Positions 48,002-56,776 of a stretch of DNA of 64,000 nt are shown piece by piece. The stretch lies in NCBI RefSeq assembly GCF_003337565.1, contig NZ_QPJL01000006.1:1-64000 (forward strand), in the 5' to 3' direction. The notes beneath the pieces are model-generated. The model was not told the DNA's origin, searched no databases, and was given only the letters and a program-made list of their open reading frames with translations. Numbering within the stretch: the stretch's first letter is position 1; the number at the start of each line of letters is the position of its first letter. The position numbers and the translations under genes are program-made. Source of the DNA: Paracoccus lutimaris. GTDB taxonomy: Bacteria > Pseudomonadota > Alphaproteobacteria > Rhodobacterales > Rhodobacteraceae.

Positions 48002-48406
48002 TCACTTCGGCGCGAGATCGGCACCCTGCACCCGCGCCGCAACCTCGGCCGGGATGCGCGCCGGGCGTCCGGCGTCATTGACGCAGACCACCGTCACCTG
48101 CGCGGCAAACAGCACCTTGCCGTCGCGCAAGACGCGCTGATCCAGCACGATCCGCGCCGGGCTTAGCGCACTCAGCCCGGTTTCAACCGCCAGCAGATCG
48201 TCGAAACGCGCGGGGGACAGGTAATCGGCCTCGATGCGGCGGACGGCAAAGACCAGCCCCTCGGCCTTCATCCGCAACTGGTCCACGCCCAGTTCGCGCA
48301 GCCATTCCGAGCGCGCGCGCTCAATGAATTTCAGATAGTTGGCGTAATAGACGATCCCGGCAAGGTCGGTGTCCTCGTAATAGACGCGAATCGGGAAACG
48401 GTGCAT
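48002..48406 (-). CDS. ybgC: YbgC, acyl-CoA thioesterase of the tol-pal cluster
   Basis: A 134-residue hotdog thioesterase. The catalytic Asp is in V-Y-Y-E-D-T-D-L-A-G-I-V-Y-Y-A-N-Y (about residues 8-24), the YbgC signature. Family members hydrolyse short-chain or acyl-carrier-protein-linked thioesters and associate with phospholipid synthesis near the division site. It heads the ybgC-tolQRAB-pal-cpoB run. Repeat copy C and two hairpins stand immediately upstream. Confidence 0.93.
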   Translation of the reverse strand: MHRFPIRVYYEDTDLAGIVYYANYLKFIERARSEWLRELGVDQLRMKAEGLVFAVRRIEADYLSPARFDDLLAVETGLSALSPARIVLDQRVLRDGKVLFAAQVTVVCVNDAGRPARIPAEVAARVQGADLAPK

Positions 48407-48431
48407 GGCGGTCCTGACGGATAGGGGGGCT

Positions 48432-48465
48432 GGGGGTTTTCCACCCCCGTCGCGCGATGCGCGAC
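48432..48465. other. two tandem hairpins upstream of ybgC
   Basis: GGGGG-TTTTCCA-CCCCC (48432-48448) and GTCGCGC-GAT-GCGCGAC (48449-48465) abut each other on the CCCCC side of repeat copy C. They lie between the unknown gene and ybgC, both on the minus strand, so could end the former's transcript. Confidence 0.45.
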
Positions 48466-48466
48466 T

Positions 48467-48496
48467 CCCCCGGAGGATATTTGGACATGAAAGAAG
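48467..48496 (+). repeat. 3'-end repeat element, copy C
   Basis: CCCCCGGAGGATATTT then GGACATGAAAGAAG. It is the only copy not just downstream of a gene on its own strand. Together with inverted copy D it brackets the unknown gene 48506-49096. Confidence 0.8.
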
Positions 48497-48505
48497 CGCA
48501 AAGGG

Positions 48506-49096
48506 CTAATGCGGCAATCGCGCCGCCAGCCGCAAGGCATGCGAGGGATCGCGGGCGACCGCGGGCATGACCGGGTCATAGGCGGCGCGGATCAGCGCGG
48601 CCAGTTGCGGGGTCGGCGTCACCTCATGGGCAAAGGTCAGCATCGAATTGACGGCGAGCGCCTCGGCCAGTTGCGCGGGATGCGCCTCGGCCAGCTTGCC
48701 GCCCATGTTGACGAATTTCATGCAGGCGCGAATGGTGCCATCGGGGTCAAAGCGAAACAGCCGGTATTGGTCCGCATCCCGATCCTTGAGCCGATCCGCC
48801 AGCCCCTCCTGCCCGGTCAACCGGTCCAGATCGGGCAACTCTGCCAGTTCGTCCCAATCGCGGACGAAAAAGCTCATCATGTTCGCGCCCATCTCGGGAT
48901 CGGTCTCGGCCAGCGGATGGCGAGTATCGGCGATCACCGCCCGGGTCGCATCGCGAAACACCGCGAGACTTTCATCGGCCAGTCCAAAGATCACCGGCGC
49001 AATCGGCCTGCCCCAACGCGCGCACAGATACTGGCCGTCACGGGTAAAGAGCAGTGCAATCGCTTCCGCGTCCAGCGGCCCGCCGCTTTCTTTCAT
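48506..49096 (-). CDS. conserved-looking protein of unknown function
   Basis: A 196-residue soluble protein with no signal peptide or membrane helix. It has mixed alpha/beta composition; notable segments are ALLFTRDGQYLCARWGRPIA (about residues 14-33), VRDWDELAELPDLDRL (about 78-93) and R-A-C-M-K-F-V-N-M-G-G-K (about 123-134). I do not recognise a family. The ATG and first codons (MKES) are supplied by repeat copy D, whose GAGGA lies 9 bases before the ATG and could be the ribosome site. An internal start is possible. Coding bias looks like its neighbours. Bracketed by inverted repeats C and D. Confidence 0.7.
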   Translation of the reverse strand: MKESGGPLDAEAIALLFTRDGQYLCARWGRPIAPVIFGLADESLAVFRDATRAVIADTRHPLAETDPEMGANMMSFFVRDWDELAELPDLDRLTGQEGLADRLKDRDADQYRLFRFDPDGTIRACMKFVNMGGKLAEAHPAQLAEALAVNSMLTFAHEVTPTPQLAALIRAAYDPVMPAVARDPSHALRLAARLPH

Positions 49097-49115
49097 GTCG
49101 AAATATCCTCGGGGG
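49086..49115 (-). repeat. 3'-end repeat element, copy D
   Basis: The minus strand reads CCCCCGAGGATATTT then CGACATGAAAGAAAG. It follows the scoB stop and its hairpins, and its ATGAAAGAA forms the first codons of the unknown gene. Confidence 0.8.
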
Positions 49116-49119
49116 TGAA

Positions 49120-49158
49120 TTGCGGCGTCCGCCGCAAGAGGGGGCAGACAGCCCCCTC
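49120..49158 (-). terminator. tandem hairpins after scoB
   Basis: On the minus strand GAGGGGGC-TGTCT-GCCCCCTC (49158-49138) and TTGCGGCG-GA-CGCCGCAA (49137-49120) follow the scoB stop directly. The first has an 8-bp stem. Repeat copy D comes next. Confidence 0.55.
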
Positions 49159-49170
49159 TGCCTTCGCAGA

Positions 49171-49800
49171 TCAGCCGACGATCGTCGCCTCGGTCGAGGC
49201 GCGCAACTCGTCCTCACTGACGCCATCGGCCAGTTCGACGATTTTCAGACCGCCCTCGACCACGTCCAGCACGCCAAGGTTGGTGATGATGCGGTCCACC
49301 ACTTTCTGGCCGGTCAGCGGCAGGGTGCAGGCCTTCAGCACCTTCGATTCACCGGCCTTGTTGGTGTGGTCCATCACCACCACCACGCGGCCGACGCCGG
49401 CGACCAGATCCATCGCCCCGCCCATGCCCTTGACCAGCTTGCCGGGGATCATCCAGTTCGCCAGATCGCCGTTTTCGGCCACCTCCATCGCACCCAGGAT
49501 CGCCATGGCGATCTTGCCGCCGCGGATCATGGCAAAGCTTTCGGCACTGTCGAAGAACGAGGTCTGTGGCAGCGCCGTCACCGTCTGCTTGCCGGCATTG
49601 ATAAGGTCTGGATCCTCTTCGCCCTCATAGGGAAAGGGGCCGATACCCAGCATGCCGTTTTCCGATTGCAACGTCACCTCGACGCCCTCGGGGATATAGT
49701 TCGCGACCAGCGTCGGGATGCCGATGCCAAGGTTCACATACCAGCCGTCCTGCAGTTCCTGCGCGGCGCGGGCGGCCATTTGATTGCGGTCCCATCCCAT
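49171..49800 (-). CDS. scoB: 3-oxoacid CoA-transferase subunit B
   Basis: A 209-residue beta subunit of a succinyl-CoA:3-oxoacid-type (or acetoacetate) CoA-transferase. The catalytic Glu is in the family motif [10 protein letters not shown] (about residues 46-55); [10 protein letters not shown] is near the N-terminus. With subunit A it activates acetoacetate for ketone-body or poly-3-hydroxybutyrate-derived carbon use. The ATG is 3 bp from the scoA stop. Confidence 0.92.
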   Translation of the reverse strand: MGWDRNQMAARAAQELQDGWYVNLGIGIPTLVANYIPEGVEVTLQSENGMLGIGPFPYEGEEDPDLINAGKQTVTALPQTSFFDSAESFAMIRGGKIAMAILGAMEVAENGDLANWMIPGKLVKGMGGAMDLVAGVGRVVVVMDHTNKAGESKVLKACTLPLTGQKVVDRIITNLGVLDVVEGGLKIVELADGVSEDELRASTEATIVG

Positions 49801-49803
49801 GGC

Positions 49804-50508
49804 TCAGGCCTCCTCACGCTTGCGGGTGGTGCGCTGTTCGATGCGCTTTTCATGTTGGCCCTGGATCAGGCGATGCACATAGATGCCCGGCAGGTGGATG
49901 TGATCGGGGTCAAGGCTGCCGACCGGGACGATTTCCTCGACCTCCAGCACGCAGACCTTGCCGCATTTGGCTGCCGGCACGTTGAAGTTGCGGGCGGTCT
50001 TGCGGAAAATCGCATTGCCAGTGGCGTCGGCCTTCCATGCCTTGACGATCGAGAGATCGGCGACGATCCCGCGCTCAAGGATATATTCCCGGCCGTCGAA
50101 TTCCATGACCGGCTTGCCCTCGGCGATCACCGTACCAACGCCGGTCTGGGTGTAGAAGCCGGGAATGCCGGCGCCGCCCGCCCGCATCCGCTCGGCCAGC
50201 GTGCCCTGCGGGTTGAATTCCAGCTCCAGCTCGCCCGACAGATACTGGCGCATGAACTCGGCATTCTCGCCCACATAGGAGGAGATCATCTTCCTGATCT
50301 GGCGGCTGTCCAGAAGCTTGCCCAGACCGAAATGATCGACGCCGCAATTGTTGCTGGCGACGGTCAGATCCTTGGTGCCCGCCTTGAGAATGGCGTCGAT
50401 CAGCAGCTCGGGAATGCCGCAAAGGCCAAAGCCGCCGGCCGCGATCAGCATGCCGTCCTGCAACAGGCCGTCCAGCGCGGCATCCGCGCTCGCATAGACC
50501 TTCTTCAT
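49804..50508 (-). CDS. scoA: 3-oxoacid CoA-transferase subunit A
   Basis: A 234-residue alpha subunit of the same CoA-transferase. The family glycine-rich segment [19 protein letters not shown] (about residues 20-38) and [15 protein letters not shown] are present. The ATG at 50508 follows GGAGGAAGGT directly; the GTG at 50520 that would lengthen the frame is part of that ribosome-site region. It diverges from the DUF488 gene. Confidence 0.92.
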   Translation of the reverse strand: MKKVYASADAALDGLLQDGMLIAAGGFGLCGIPELLIDAILKAGTKDLTVASNNCGVDHFGLGKLLDSRQIRKMISSYVGENAEFMRQYLSGELELEFNPQGTLAERMRAGGAGIPGFYTQTGVGTVIAEGKPVMEFDGREYILERGIVADLSIVKAWKADATGNAIFRKTARNFNVPAAKCGKVCVLEVEEIVPVGSLDPDHIHLPGIYVHRLIQGQHEKRIEQRTTRKREEA

Positions 50509-50619
50509 ACCTTCCTCCACAGTTGGACGAGGCCGTTGTGGTCCGATTCGGAAACCAAAGTCAACGCGGCGGCCCCGCTGTTAGCGCGACCGGAGGGCGA
50601 TCCGGCAAAAGGATGAATC

Positions 50620-50970
50620 ATGAGGCAGATTTCCCTTCGCCGCGTCTATGACCCCGCCCCCGAGAATGAGGGGCAAAAGGTGCTGGTGGACCGGCTTTGG
50701 CCGCGCGGCATCAGCCACGCGCGGCTGGGCGCGGATACGCCGTGGCTCAAGGACATCGCCCCCTCGGAGGAATTGCGGCACTGGTTTGACCATGATCCGG
50801 CGAAATGGCCCGAATTCCGCCGCCGTTACGCTGCGGAACTGGACGCCAATCCCGGCCCGGTGGCCGAATTGCGGGCAATGATCGCCCGCGGCCCGGTCAC
50901 GCTGCTCTTCGCGGCAAAGGACGCGCAGCACAACAACGCCGTCGCGCTGCGCGATTACCTGCTTCAATAG
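50620..50970 (+). CDS. DUF488-family protein
   Basis: A 116-residue small cytoplasmic protein of the DUF488 family. The signature V-Y-D-P-A-P followed by K-V-L-V-D-R-L-W-P-R-G-I-S (about residues 22-34) and a C-terminal VTLLFAAKDAQHNNAVALRDYL block are clear. No enzymatic role is established to my knowledge. AAAGGATG precedes the ATG. Its 3' end overlaps that of convergent ggt by 7 bases. Confidence 0.85.
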   Translation: MRQISLRRVYDPAPENEGQKVLVDRLWPRGISHARLGADTPWLKDIAPSEELRHWFDHDPAKWPEFRRRYAAELDANPGPVAELRAMIARGPVTLLFAAKDAQHNNAVALRDYLLQ

Positions 50971-52700
50971 CCCAGCGTCGCCGCATCCGGCCGGCGCGGG
51001 TCCGAGGCGCCGTAAAGCGCCCCGGTCGCCGGGTCGCGCAGGATCGACTGGGTCGAGCCCATGGCGTCCTTCAGCGCGATGGTGTGGCCCTTGGCCTGCA
51101 AGATCCGCACCGTATCCAGGCTGATCCCCTCTTCGACCCGCAATTCATCGGGCAACCACTGGTGATGGACACGCGGCGCGGTCGAGGCCTCGGCCACGTT
51201 CATGCCGTGATCGATCACGTTCATCACCACCTGCAGGACCGTGGTGATGATCCGCGCCCCGCCGGGCGAGCCGGTGACCAGCCAGACCTTGCCATCCTTC
51301 AGCACAATGGTCGGCGTCATCGAGGATAGCGGCCGCTTGCCCGCCTGAACGGCATTGGCGTCGCCCCCGATCAGGCCAAAGCCGTTGGGTGTGCCGGGCT
51401 TGGCGGAAAAATCGTCCATCTCGTTGTTCATCAACACGCCGGTGCCATCCGCGACCAGCCCCGAGCCGTAATTCATGTTGATCGTATAGGTGTTCGAGAC
51501 CGCATTGCCGTCCTTGTCCGCGACCGAGAAATGCGTGGTCTGGTCGGATTCGTAGGGCGCCAGATCCGCCGGCGCGATCTGCGCGGCGGGGCGAGCGAAA
51601 TCGGCGTCGATCTTGGCGCGCATGTCAGCGGCATATTCCTTGCTGGTCAGCGCGGCCACCGGCACATCGACGAAATCTGGGGCGCCCAGATATTCCGAGC
51701 GGTCGGCATAGGCCAGCTTCATCGTCTCGGCCATCAGGTGGATCGTCTCGGCCGAGTTCTGGCCAAGCGCGCCGATGGGATAGCCCTCCAGCGTGTTCAG
51801 GATCTGGATCAGGTGGACACCCCCGGACGAGGGCGGCGGCATCGAGACGATCTCATGGCCGCGATAGCTGCCCCTGACCGGCTCGCGCTCGATGACCTTA
51901 TAGGCGGCCATGTCCTCGGGCGTGATCAGCCCGCCATCAGCCTGCACGGCCTTGGAGATCGCCTCGGCCACCTCGCCCTTGTAAAAGCCGTCCGGGCCTT
52001 CGGCCGCGATCTTCTTCAGCGTCTTTGCCAGATCGGCCTGCACCAGCCTGTCGCCGGGGCGATAGCCCGCGCCGCCCTCCTTGAAGAACACTTTTACCGT
52101 CGCGGGATATTTCGTCAGGTATTCACGCTCGGCCTCGATGCTGTCGACCAGTTCGGGGGTGACGATGATGCCCTCTTCGGCCAGCTTGATCGCGGGGGCG
52201 ATGACATCGGCCCAGGGCATGGTGCCGTATTTGTCCAGTGCCAGCTTCATCCCCGCAACCGTGCCCGGCACGCCCGAGGCCGAGCCGCTGTAAAGCGACT
52301 TGTCGCTGTCGGCATCGCCCGCCGCGTTCAGGAACATGTCCCGCGATGCGCCCGAGGGCGCCATTTCGCGGTAATCGATGGCATGGGTCTGGCCGGTCTT
52401 GGCGTCATGGACCAGCATGAAGCCGCCGCCGCCGATATTGCCCGCCCGCGGCAGCGTCACCGCCAGCGCGAAGGCCACGGCGACACCGGCATCGACGGCA
52501 TTGCCGCCCTTTTCCATGATGTCGCGGCCGATCTCGGCGGCAAGGCGCTCCTGCGCCGAGACCATGCCATTCGCGGCCCAGACCGGATGAATGCGGTCCA
52601 ATGTGTCGAATATTGCCGCATCCTTTGCCCAGCTTGCCGGGGCGAGCAGCGGAAAGATGGCCAGCGCAGTCGCGCCGGCCCGCAATGTCATTCTGATCAT
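50964..52700 (-). CDS. ggt: gamma-glutamyltransferase
   Basis: A 578-residue periplasmic N-terminal-nucleophile hydrolase that cleaves glutathione and other gamma-glutamyl compounds. It has a signal peptide (about residues 1-25, PASWAKD). The self-cleavage site and catalytic Thr are in D-Q-T-T-H-F-S-V (about 388-395), with oxyanion/substrate blocks MNNEMDDFSAKPG and PLSSMTPTI downstream. The ATG at 52700 is chosen, with AGGTGAGG before it. It is processed to large and small subunits in this family. Confidence 0.93.
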   Translation of the reverse strand: MIRMTLRAGATALAIFPLLAPASWAKDAAIFDTLDRIHPVWAANGMVSAQERLAAEIGRDIMEKGGNAVDAGVAVAFALAVTLPRAGNIGGGGFMLVHDAKTGQTHAIDYREMAPSGASRDMFLNAAGDADSDKSLYSGSASGVPGTVAGMKLALDKYGTMPWADVIAPAIKLAEEGIIVTPELVDSIEAEREYLTKYPATVKVFFKEGGAGYRPGDRLVQADLAKTLKKIAAEGPDGFYKGEVAEAISKAVQADGGLITPEDMAAYKVIEREPVRGSYRGHEIVSMPPPSSGGVHLIQILNTLEGYPIGALGQNSAETIHLMAETMKLAYADRSEYLGAPDFVDVPVAALTSKEYAADMRAKIDADFARPAAQIAPADLAPYESDQTTHFSVADKDGNAVSNTYTINMNYGSGLVADGTGVLMNNEMDDFSAKPGTPNGFGLIGGDANAVQAGKRPLSSMTPTIVLKDGKVWLVTGSPGGARIITTVLQVVMNVIDHGMNVAEASTAPRVHHQWLPDELRVEEGISLDTVRILQAKGHTIALKDAMGSTQSILRDPATGALYGASDPRRPDAATLGY

Positions 52701-52774
52701 GGCCTCACCTTTCAATTACGCAAGGTCAGGCTAGCACCCCCGGCGCTCGCGTCAAACGCGAAGCGCCCGGGTCG

Positions 52775-55375
52775 TCATTCCTCAGCAGCCTTGGGCTTGG
52801 CGGCTTTCCTGGCGGCGGGCTTCTTGGCCGCCGGCTTCTTGGCAGCCGCCTTTTTCGCCGGGGCCTTCTCGGCCTTGGCCGCCGTCTTGGCGGCAGGCTT
52901 CTTTGCCGGCTTCTTGCCCGATTTCGAGGCCTTGGCGGTGATCAACTCCAGCGCCTGTTCCATGGTGATGGCGCCCGGCTCCATGTCGCGCGGCAGCGTG
53001 GCATTGACCTTGCCCCATTTGACATAGGGTCCATAGCGCCCGTTCATCACCTGAACCGCCCCACCATCGGGATGCTCGCCCAGTTCGGCCAGCGCCGCGA
53101 CCGGCGCCGCCCGGCCCCGCATCTGCTTGCTGGCCAGCACCTCGACCGCGCGGTTCATGCCGATGGTAAAGACCTCATCGACCTCGGGCAGGTTCACATA
53201 TTTCGGGCCATGCTTCACATAGGGACCATAGCGCCCGATCCCGGCCTCGACGGCCACGCCATCCTCGGGATGGGGGCCGATCTCGCGCGGCAGGGCCAAA
53301 AGCGCCAGCGCCCGTTCCAGATCGACCGAGGCCAGTTCCCAGCCCTTGGGCACCGAGGCGCGCGGCGGTTTCGGCACCTCGGCCGTCGCCTCGCCGCGCT
53401 GGACATAGGGGCCAAAGCGGCCGTTCTTCAGGCTGATCTGGTCGCCCTGATCCTCGCCCAGGACCGCGTCGCCGACCACTTCGGCATCGGGGCTGCTGAT
53501 CGGCCGGGTAAAGCGGCATTCGGGGTAATTGGTGCAACCGATAAAGGCCCCGCCCGAACGCGCAGTCTTCAAATGCAGCCGCCCGATATGGCAGAGCGGG
53601 CATTCCCGCGGATCCGAGCCATCGGCGCGCGGCGGGTAAAGATGCGGGGCAAGGGCGTCGTCGATCGCCTCCAGCACTTCGCCGATGCGCAGCTCGCTCG
53701 TGCCCTCCAGCGCGACGGTGAAATCCCGCCAGAAGCGGCGCAGCACCTCGCGCCATGCCAGATCGCCGGCGCTGATATCGTCCAGCTCGCCCTCAAGATG
53801 GGCGGTGAAGTCGTAGCTGACATAGCGCGGGAAATATTTCAGCAGAAAGATCGTGACCAGCCGGCCCTTGTCCTCGGGGATCAGACGGTTCTGTTCCTTG
53901 CGGACGTAATCGCGGTCCTGAATGGTCGTGACGATGCTGGCATAGGTCGAGGGACGCCCGATCCCCAGCTCTTCCATGCGCTTGACCAGCGTGGCTTCGG
54001 TATAGCGGGGGGGCGCCTGAGTGAAATGCTGCTCGGGGGTGATGCCGCGTTTTGATGCCGCCTCGCCCTCCTCGATCAGCGGCAGGCGGCGGCTGTCCTC
54101 GTCTTCCTCATCGTCGCGACCTTGATCGTAAACCTTCAGGAAGCCGTCAAACAGCATGACCTGCCCATTGGCGCGCAGCCCGATCTGGGTATCGGCCGAG
54201 CCGATCTCGACGGTCGTGCGCTCCATCCGCGCCGATTCCATCTGGGATGCGATGGTGCGCTTCCAGATCAGGTCATAAAGCGCCTTCTGATCCTTGTCGG
54301 ACACGGGCAGCCGGTCGGGCGACAGCATCATGTCGGTCGGACGGATACATTCATGCGCTTCCTGCGCATTCTTGGCCTTGTTCTTGTACATGCGCGGGCT
54401 TTTCGGCAGGTATTCCTCGCCGAAACGCTTCTTGATCGCATCGCGGGCGGCCATCACCGCCTCGGGGGCCATGTCGATGCCGTCGGTCCGCATATAGGTG
54501 ATGTGGCCGGCCTCATAAAGCCGCTGCGCCGCCGACATGCAGGCCCGAGCGCCAAGACCCAGCTTGCGGCTGGCCTCCTGCTGCAGGGTCGAGGTCATGA
54601 AGGGCGGCCAGGGATTGCGGCTCGCGGGCTTGGCGGCAACGCTGACGACCTTCAGATCGCGGCTTGCAATGGCCGAGACCGCCAGCATCGCATCCTTTTC
54701 GGTGGCGATGTCAAAGCGCTCCAGCTTCTTGCCGCCATAGGTGACCAGCGTTGCGTCATACTGATCGCCGCGCGGCGTCGCCAGCCGGGCATGGACCGAC
54801 CAGTATTCGCGGGCCTTGAAGGCCTCGATCTCCATCTCGCGGTCGACAATGATGCGCAAGGCGACAGATTGCACGCGCCCGGCCGATTTCGCACCCGGCA
54901 GCTTGCGCCACAAGACCGGCGACAGGTTGAAGCCGACCAGATAATCCAGCGCCCGGCGCGCCAGATAGGCATCGACCAGCGGCTGGTCGATCTGGCGCGG
55001 ATTGGCCATGGCCTCGGTCACGGCGGATTTGGTGATGGCGTTGAAGGTGACGCGGCTGACGGCGGCGCCCTTTTTCAGCACCGGCTCCAGCGCCTCTTTC
55101 AGATGCCAGGAAATCGCCTCGCCCTCGCGATCGGGGTCGGTGGCCAGCACAAGATTGGGATCGGCGCTCAGAGCATCCTTGATCGCCTTGATGTGCTTTT
55201 TGGAATCCGCCGCGACTTCCCATTTCATCGCGAATTCGTCGTCGGGATCGACGCTGCCATCCTTGGGCGGCAGGTCACGGACATGCCCAAAGGACGCCAG
55301 AACCGTATAGTCATCGCCAAGATATTTGTTGATCGTCTTGGCTTTGGCAGGGGATTCGACGACGACGACAGGCAT
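52775..55375 (-). CDS. topA: DNA topoisomerase I
   Basis: An 866-residue type IA topoisomerase that relaxes negative supercoils. It has a TOPRIM domain (VVVESPAKAKTINKYLG at 3-19; T-D-P-D-R-E-G-E-A-I at about 118-127), the active-site Tyr in I-T-Y-M-R-T-D-G (about 298), one four-Cys zinc-finger-like unit (CPLCHIGRL...CTNYPEC, about 595-625), repeated C-terminal G-R-Y-G-P-Y-V-K modules, and a Lys/Ala-rich tail (about 815-866) that likely binds DNA or other proteins. It is typical of alphaproteobacterial TopA. Confidence 0.96.
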   Translation of the reverse strand: MPVVVVESPAKAKTINKYLGDDYTVLASFGHVRDLPPKDGSVDPDDEFAMKWEVAADSKKHIKAIKDALSADPNLVLATDPDREGEAISWHLKEALEPVLKKGAAVSRVTFNAITKSAVTEAMANPRQIDQPLVDAYLARRALDYLVGFNLSPVLWRKLPGAKSAGRVQSVALRIIVDREMEIEAFKAREYWSVHARLATPRGDQYDATLVTYGGKKLERFDIATEKDAMLAVSAIASRDLKVVSVAAKPASRNPWPPFMTSTLQQEASRKLGLGARACMSAAQRLYEAGHITYMRTDGIDMAPEAVMAARDAIKKRFGEEYLPKSPRMYKNKAKNAQEAHECIRPTDMMLSPDRLPVSDKDQKALYDLIWKRTIASQMESARMERTTVEIGSADTQIGLRANGQVMLFDGFLKVYDQGRDDEEDEDSRRLPLIEEGEAASKRGITPEQHFTQAPPRYTEATLVKRMEELGIGRPSTYASIVTTIQDRDYVRKEQNRLIPEDKGRLVTIFLLKYFPRYVSYDFTAHLEGELDDISAGDLAWREVLRRFWRDFTVALEGTSELRIGEVLEAIDDALAPHLYPPRADGSDPRECPLCHIGRLHLKTARSGGAFIGCTNYPECRFTRPISSPDAEVVGDAVLGEDQGDQISLKNGRFGPYVQRGEATAEVPKPPRASVPKGWELASVDLERALALLALPREIGPHPEDGVAVEAGIGRYGPYVKHGPKYVNLPEVDEVFTIGMNRAVEVLASKQMRGRAAPVAALAELGEHPDGGAVQVMNGRYGPYVKWGKVNATLPRDMEPGAITMEQALELITAKASKSGKKPAKKPAAKTAAKAEKAPAKKAAAKKPAAKKPAARKAAKPKAAEE

Positions 55376-55439
55376 GAAAATTCCTTCGCATGATTCGGCC
55401 CGGGAACATGGGCATCCCTCAGCGGACTGTCAACGGCGC

Positions 55440-55470
55440 CTTTCTTTCATGGGCAAATATCCCACGGGGG
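55440..55470 (-). repeat. 3'-end repeat element, copy E
   Basis: The minus strand reads CCCCCGTGGGATATTT then GCCCATGAAAGAAAG, downstream of and co-oriented with fpr; the hairpin 55472-55492 lies on its CCCCC side. Confidence 0.75.
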
Positions 55471-55471
55471 T

Positions 55472-55492
55472 CCGGGGGTGTGAAACCCCCGG
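55472..55492 (-). terminator. hairpin after fpr
   Basis: CCGGGGGT-5 nt-ACCCCCGG, an 8-bp perfect stem, starts 10 bp past the fpr stop and runs into repeat copy E. No U-run. Confidence 0.5.
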
Positions 55493-55501
55493 TCCGGCAG
55501 C

Positions 55502-56341
55502 TCAGACCCCGTCGCCGACAAAGGCCTTTTCGACCACGAATTCCTTGGGATCGCTGTTGGCGCCCTCGCGCAGACCAAAGCCTTCCAGCACTTCCTTGAC
55601 GTCGGTGTTGAAGGCAAGACTGCCACAGATCATGGCGCGATCATTCGCCGCATCCATGGCCGGCAGGTCCAGATCGGCAAAGACCTTGCCCGAGGTCAGG
55701 TTATCGGTGATCCGGCCCATGAACGGCCCCTCTTCCCGCGTCGTCGTCGGGTAGTACAGCAGCCGCTTGGCGAAATCCTCGCCGTAAAGCTCGGCCAGAA
55801 GCGGATCGTGCTTCAGGTTCTCGACCAGCTCGCGGCCATAGGTCAGCTCTTCGGCGGTGCGGCAGGTATGCATCATGATGACCTGCTCGTAACGCTCATA
55901 GGTCTCGGGGTCGCGCATCAGCGAGGCAAAGGGCGCGATCCCGGTGCCGGTGGCCAGAAACCACATGCGCTTGCCGGGCAGAAGCGCGTCCAGAACCAGC
56001 GTTCCCACGGGCTTGGGGCGCAGGATGATCTCGTCCCCCGGCTGGATCAGTTGCAGCTTCGAGGTCAGCGGCCCGTCCGGCACCTTGATCGAATAGAATT
56101 CCAGCTCTTCGTCCCAATTGGGCGAGGCGATGGAATAGGCGCGCAGGATCGGCTTGCCGTTCTCACCGGGCAGGCCGATCATCACGAATTCGCCCGAGCG
56201 GAATCGCAGGCTGGCCGGCCGCGTCACGCGGAACGAGAACAGGCTGTCGGTCCAATGCCTGACCGAGGTCACGGTCTGCGCGTCGGGCAGGGTCTTGGCG
56301 GGTTTTACAGCAGCGTCAGCCACGGAAAGATCCAGTGTCAT
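55502..56341 (-). CDS. fpr: ferredoxin-NADP+ reductase
   Basis: A 279-residue FAD enzyme that exchanges electrons between NADPH and ferredoxin or flavodoxin. The FAD motif R-A-Y-S (about residues 69-72), G-T-G-I-A-P-F (NADP pyrophosphate region, about 132-138) and the C-terminal FVVEKAFVGDGV resemble bacterial-type Fpr. It follows DUF934 by 63 bp in the sulfite-reduction block and is a plausible electron source for CysI, since no CysJ flavoprotein is present. Confidence 0.9.
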   Translation of the reverse strand: MTLDLSVADAAVKPAKTLPDAQTVTSVRHWTDSLFSFRVTRPASLRFRSGEFVMIGLPGENGKPILRAYSIASPNWDEELEFYSIKVPDGPLTSKLQLIQPGDEIILRPKPVGTLVLDALLPGKRMWFLATGTGIAPFASLMRDPETYERYEQVIMMHTCRTAEELTYGRELVENLKHDPLLAELYGEDFAKRLLYYPTTTREEGPFMGRITDNLTSGKVFADLDLPAMDAANDRAMICGSLAFNTDVKEVLEGFGLREGANSDPKEFVVEKAFVGDGV

Positions 56342-56404
56342 GTCAGGGTCCCGTGTTATCTATTCCATTAAGGGGGTCAGGCGAAAGCCCGACGATCCCG
56401 GTAT

Positions 56405-56776
56405 TCAGCCGGCAAGACGCGACCGATGGTCCCAGTTCTGCCAGTCGGCGCGGAAAAGCCACTGGTCCTGCGGCTGGCGGGCGGCAAGGGCGGCGGGAAT
56501 GCGCACCTCGTCAAAGCCGACGCGGCGGGCCATGGCGTATTGATCGGCGATCAGCCCGCCCACGGCGCGCAGCCGGCCCTGATAGCCCTTTTCGCGCAAG
56601 AGCCGCGCCAGCGTGAAACCGCGCCCATCGGTCATCGAGGGGAAGTCCACCGCGATCAGCTCGCGGTCCAGATGGTCCCCCAGCGTCGCCGGGTCGGTAT
56701 CAGGCGCCAGCACGACCGGATCCGCGCCATCATCGGGGTGAAAGCCGTCATCGCGGACAAGGAAAAATTCGCTCAT
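56405..56776 (-). CDS. DUF934-family protein of the sulfur assimilation cluster
   Basis: A 123-residue protein of the DUF934 family, which regularly accompanies cysH/cysI in alpha- and betaproteobacteria. I-A-V-D-F-P-S-M-T-D-G-R-G-F (about residues 41-54) and V-G-F-D-E-V (about 87-92) are the recognisable blocks. It is annotated elsewhere as an oxidoreductase accessory, but its biochemical role is not established to my knowledge. The ATG overlaps the cysH stop. Confidence 0.85.
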   Translation of the reverse strand: MSEFFLVRDDGFHPDDGADPVVLAPDTDPATLGDHLDRELIAVDFPSMTDGRGFTLARLLREKGYQGRLRAVGGLIADQYAMARRVGFDEVRIPAALAARQPQDQWLFRADWQNWDHRSRLAG

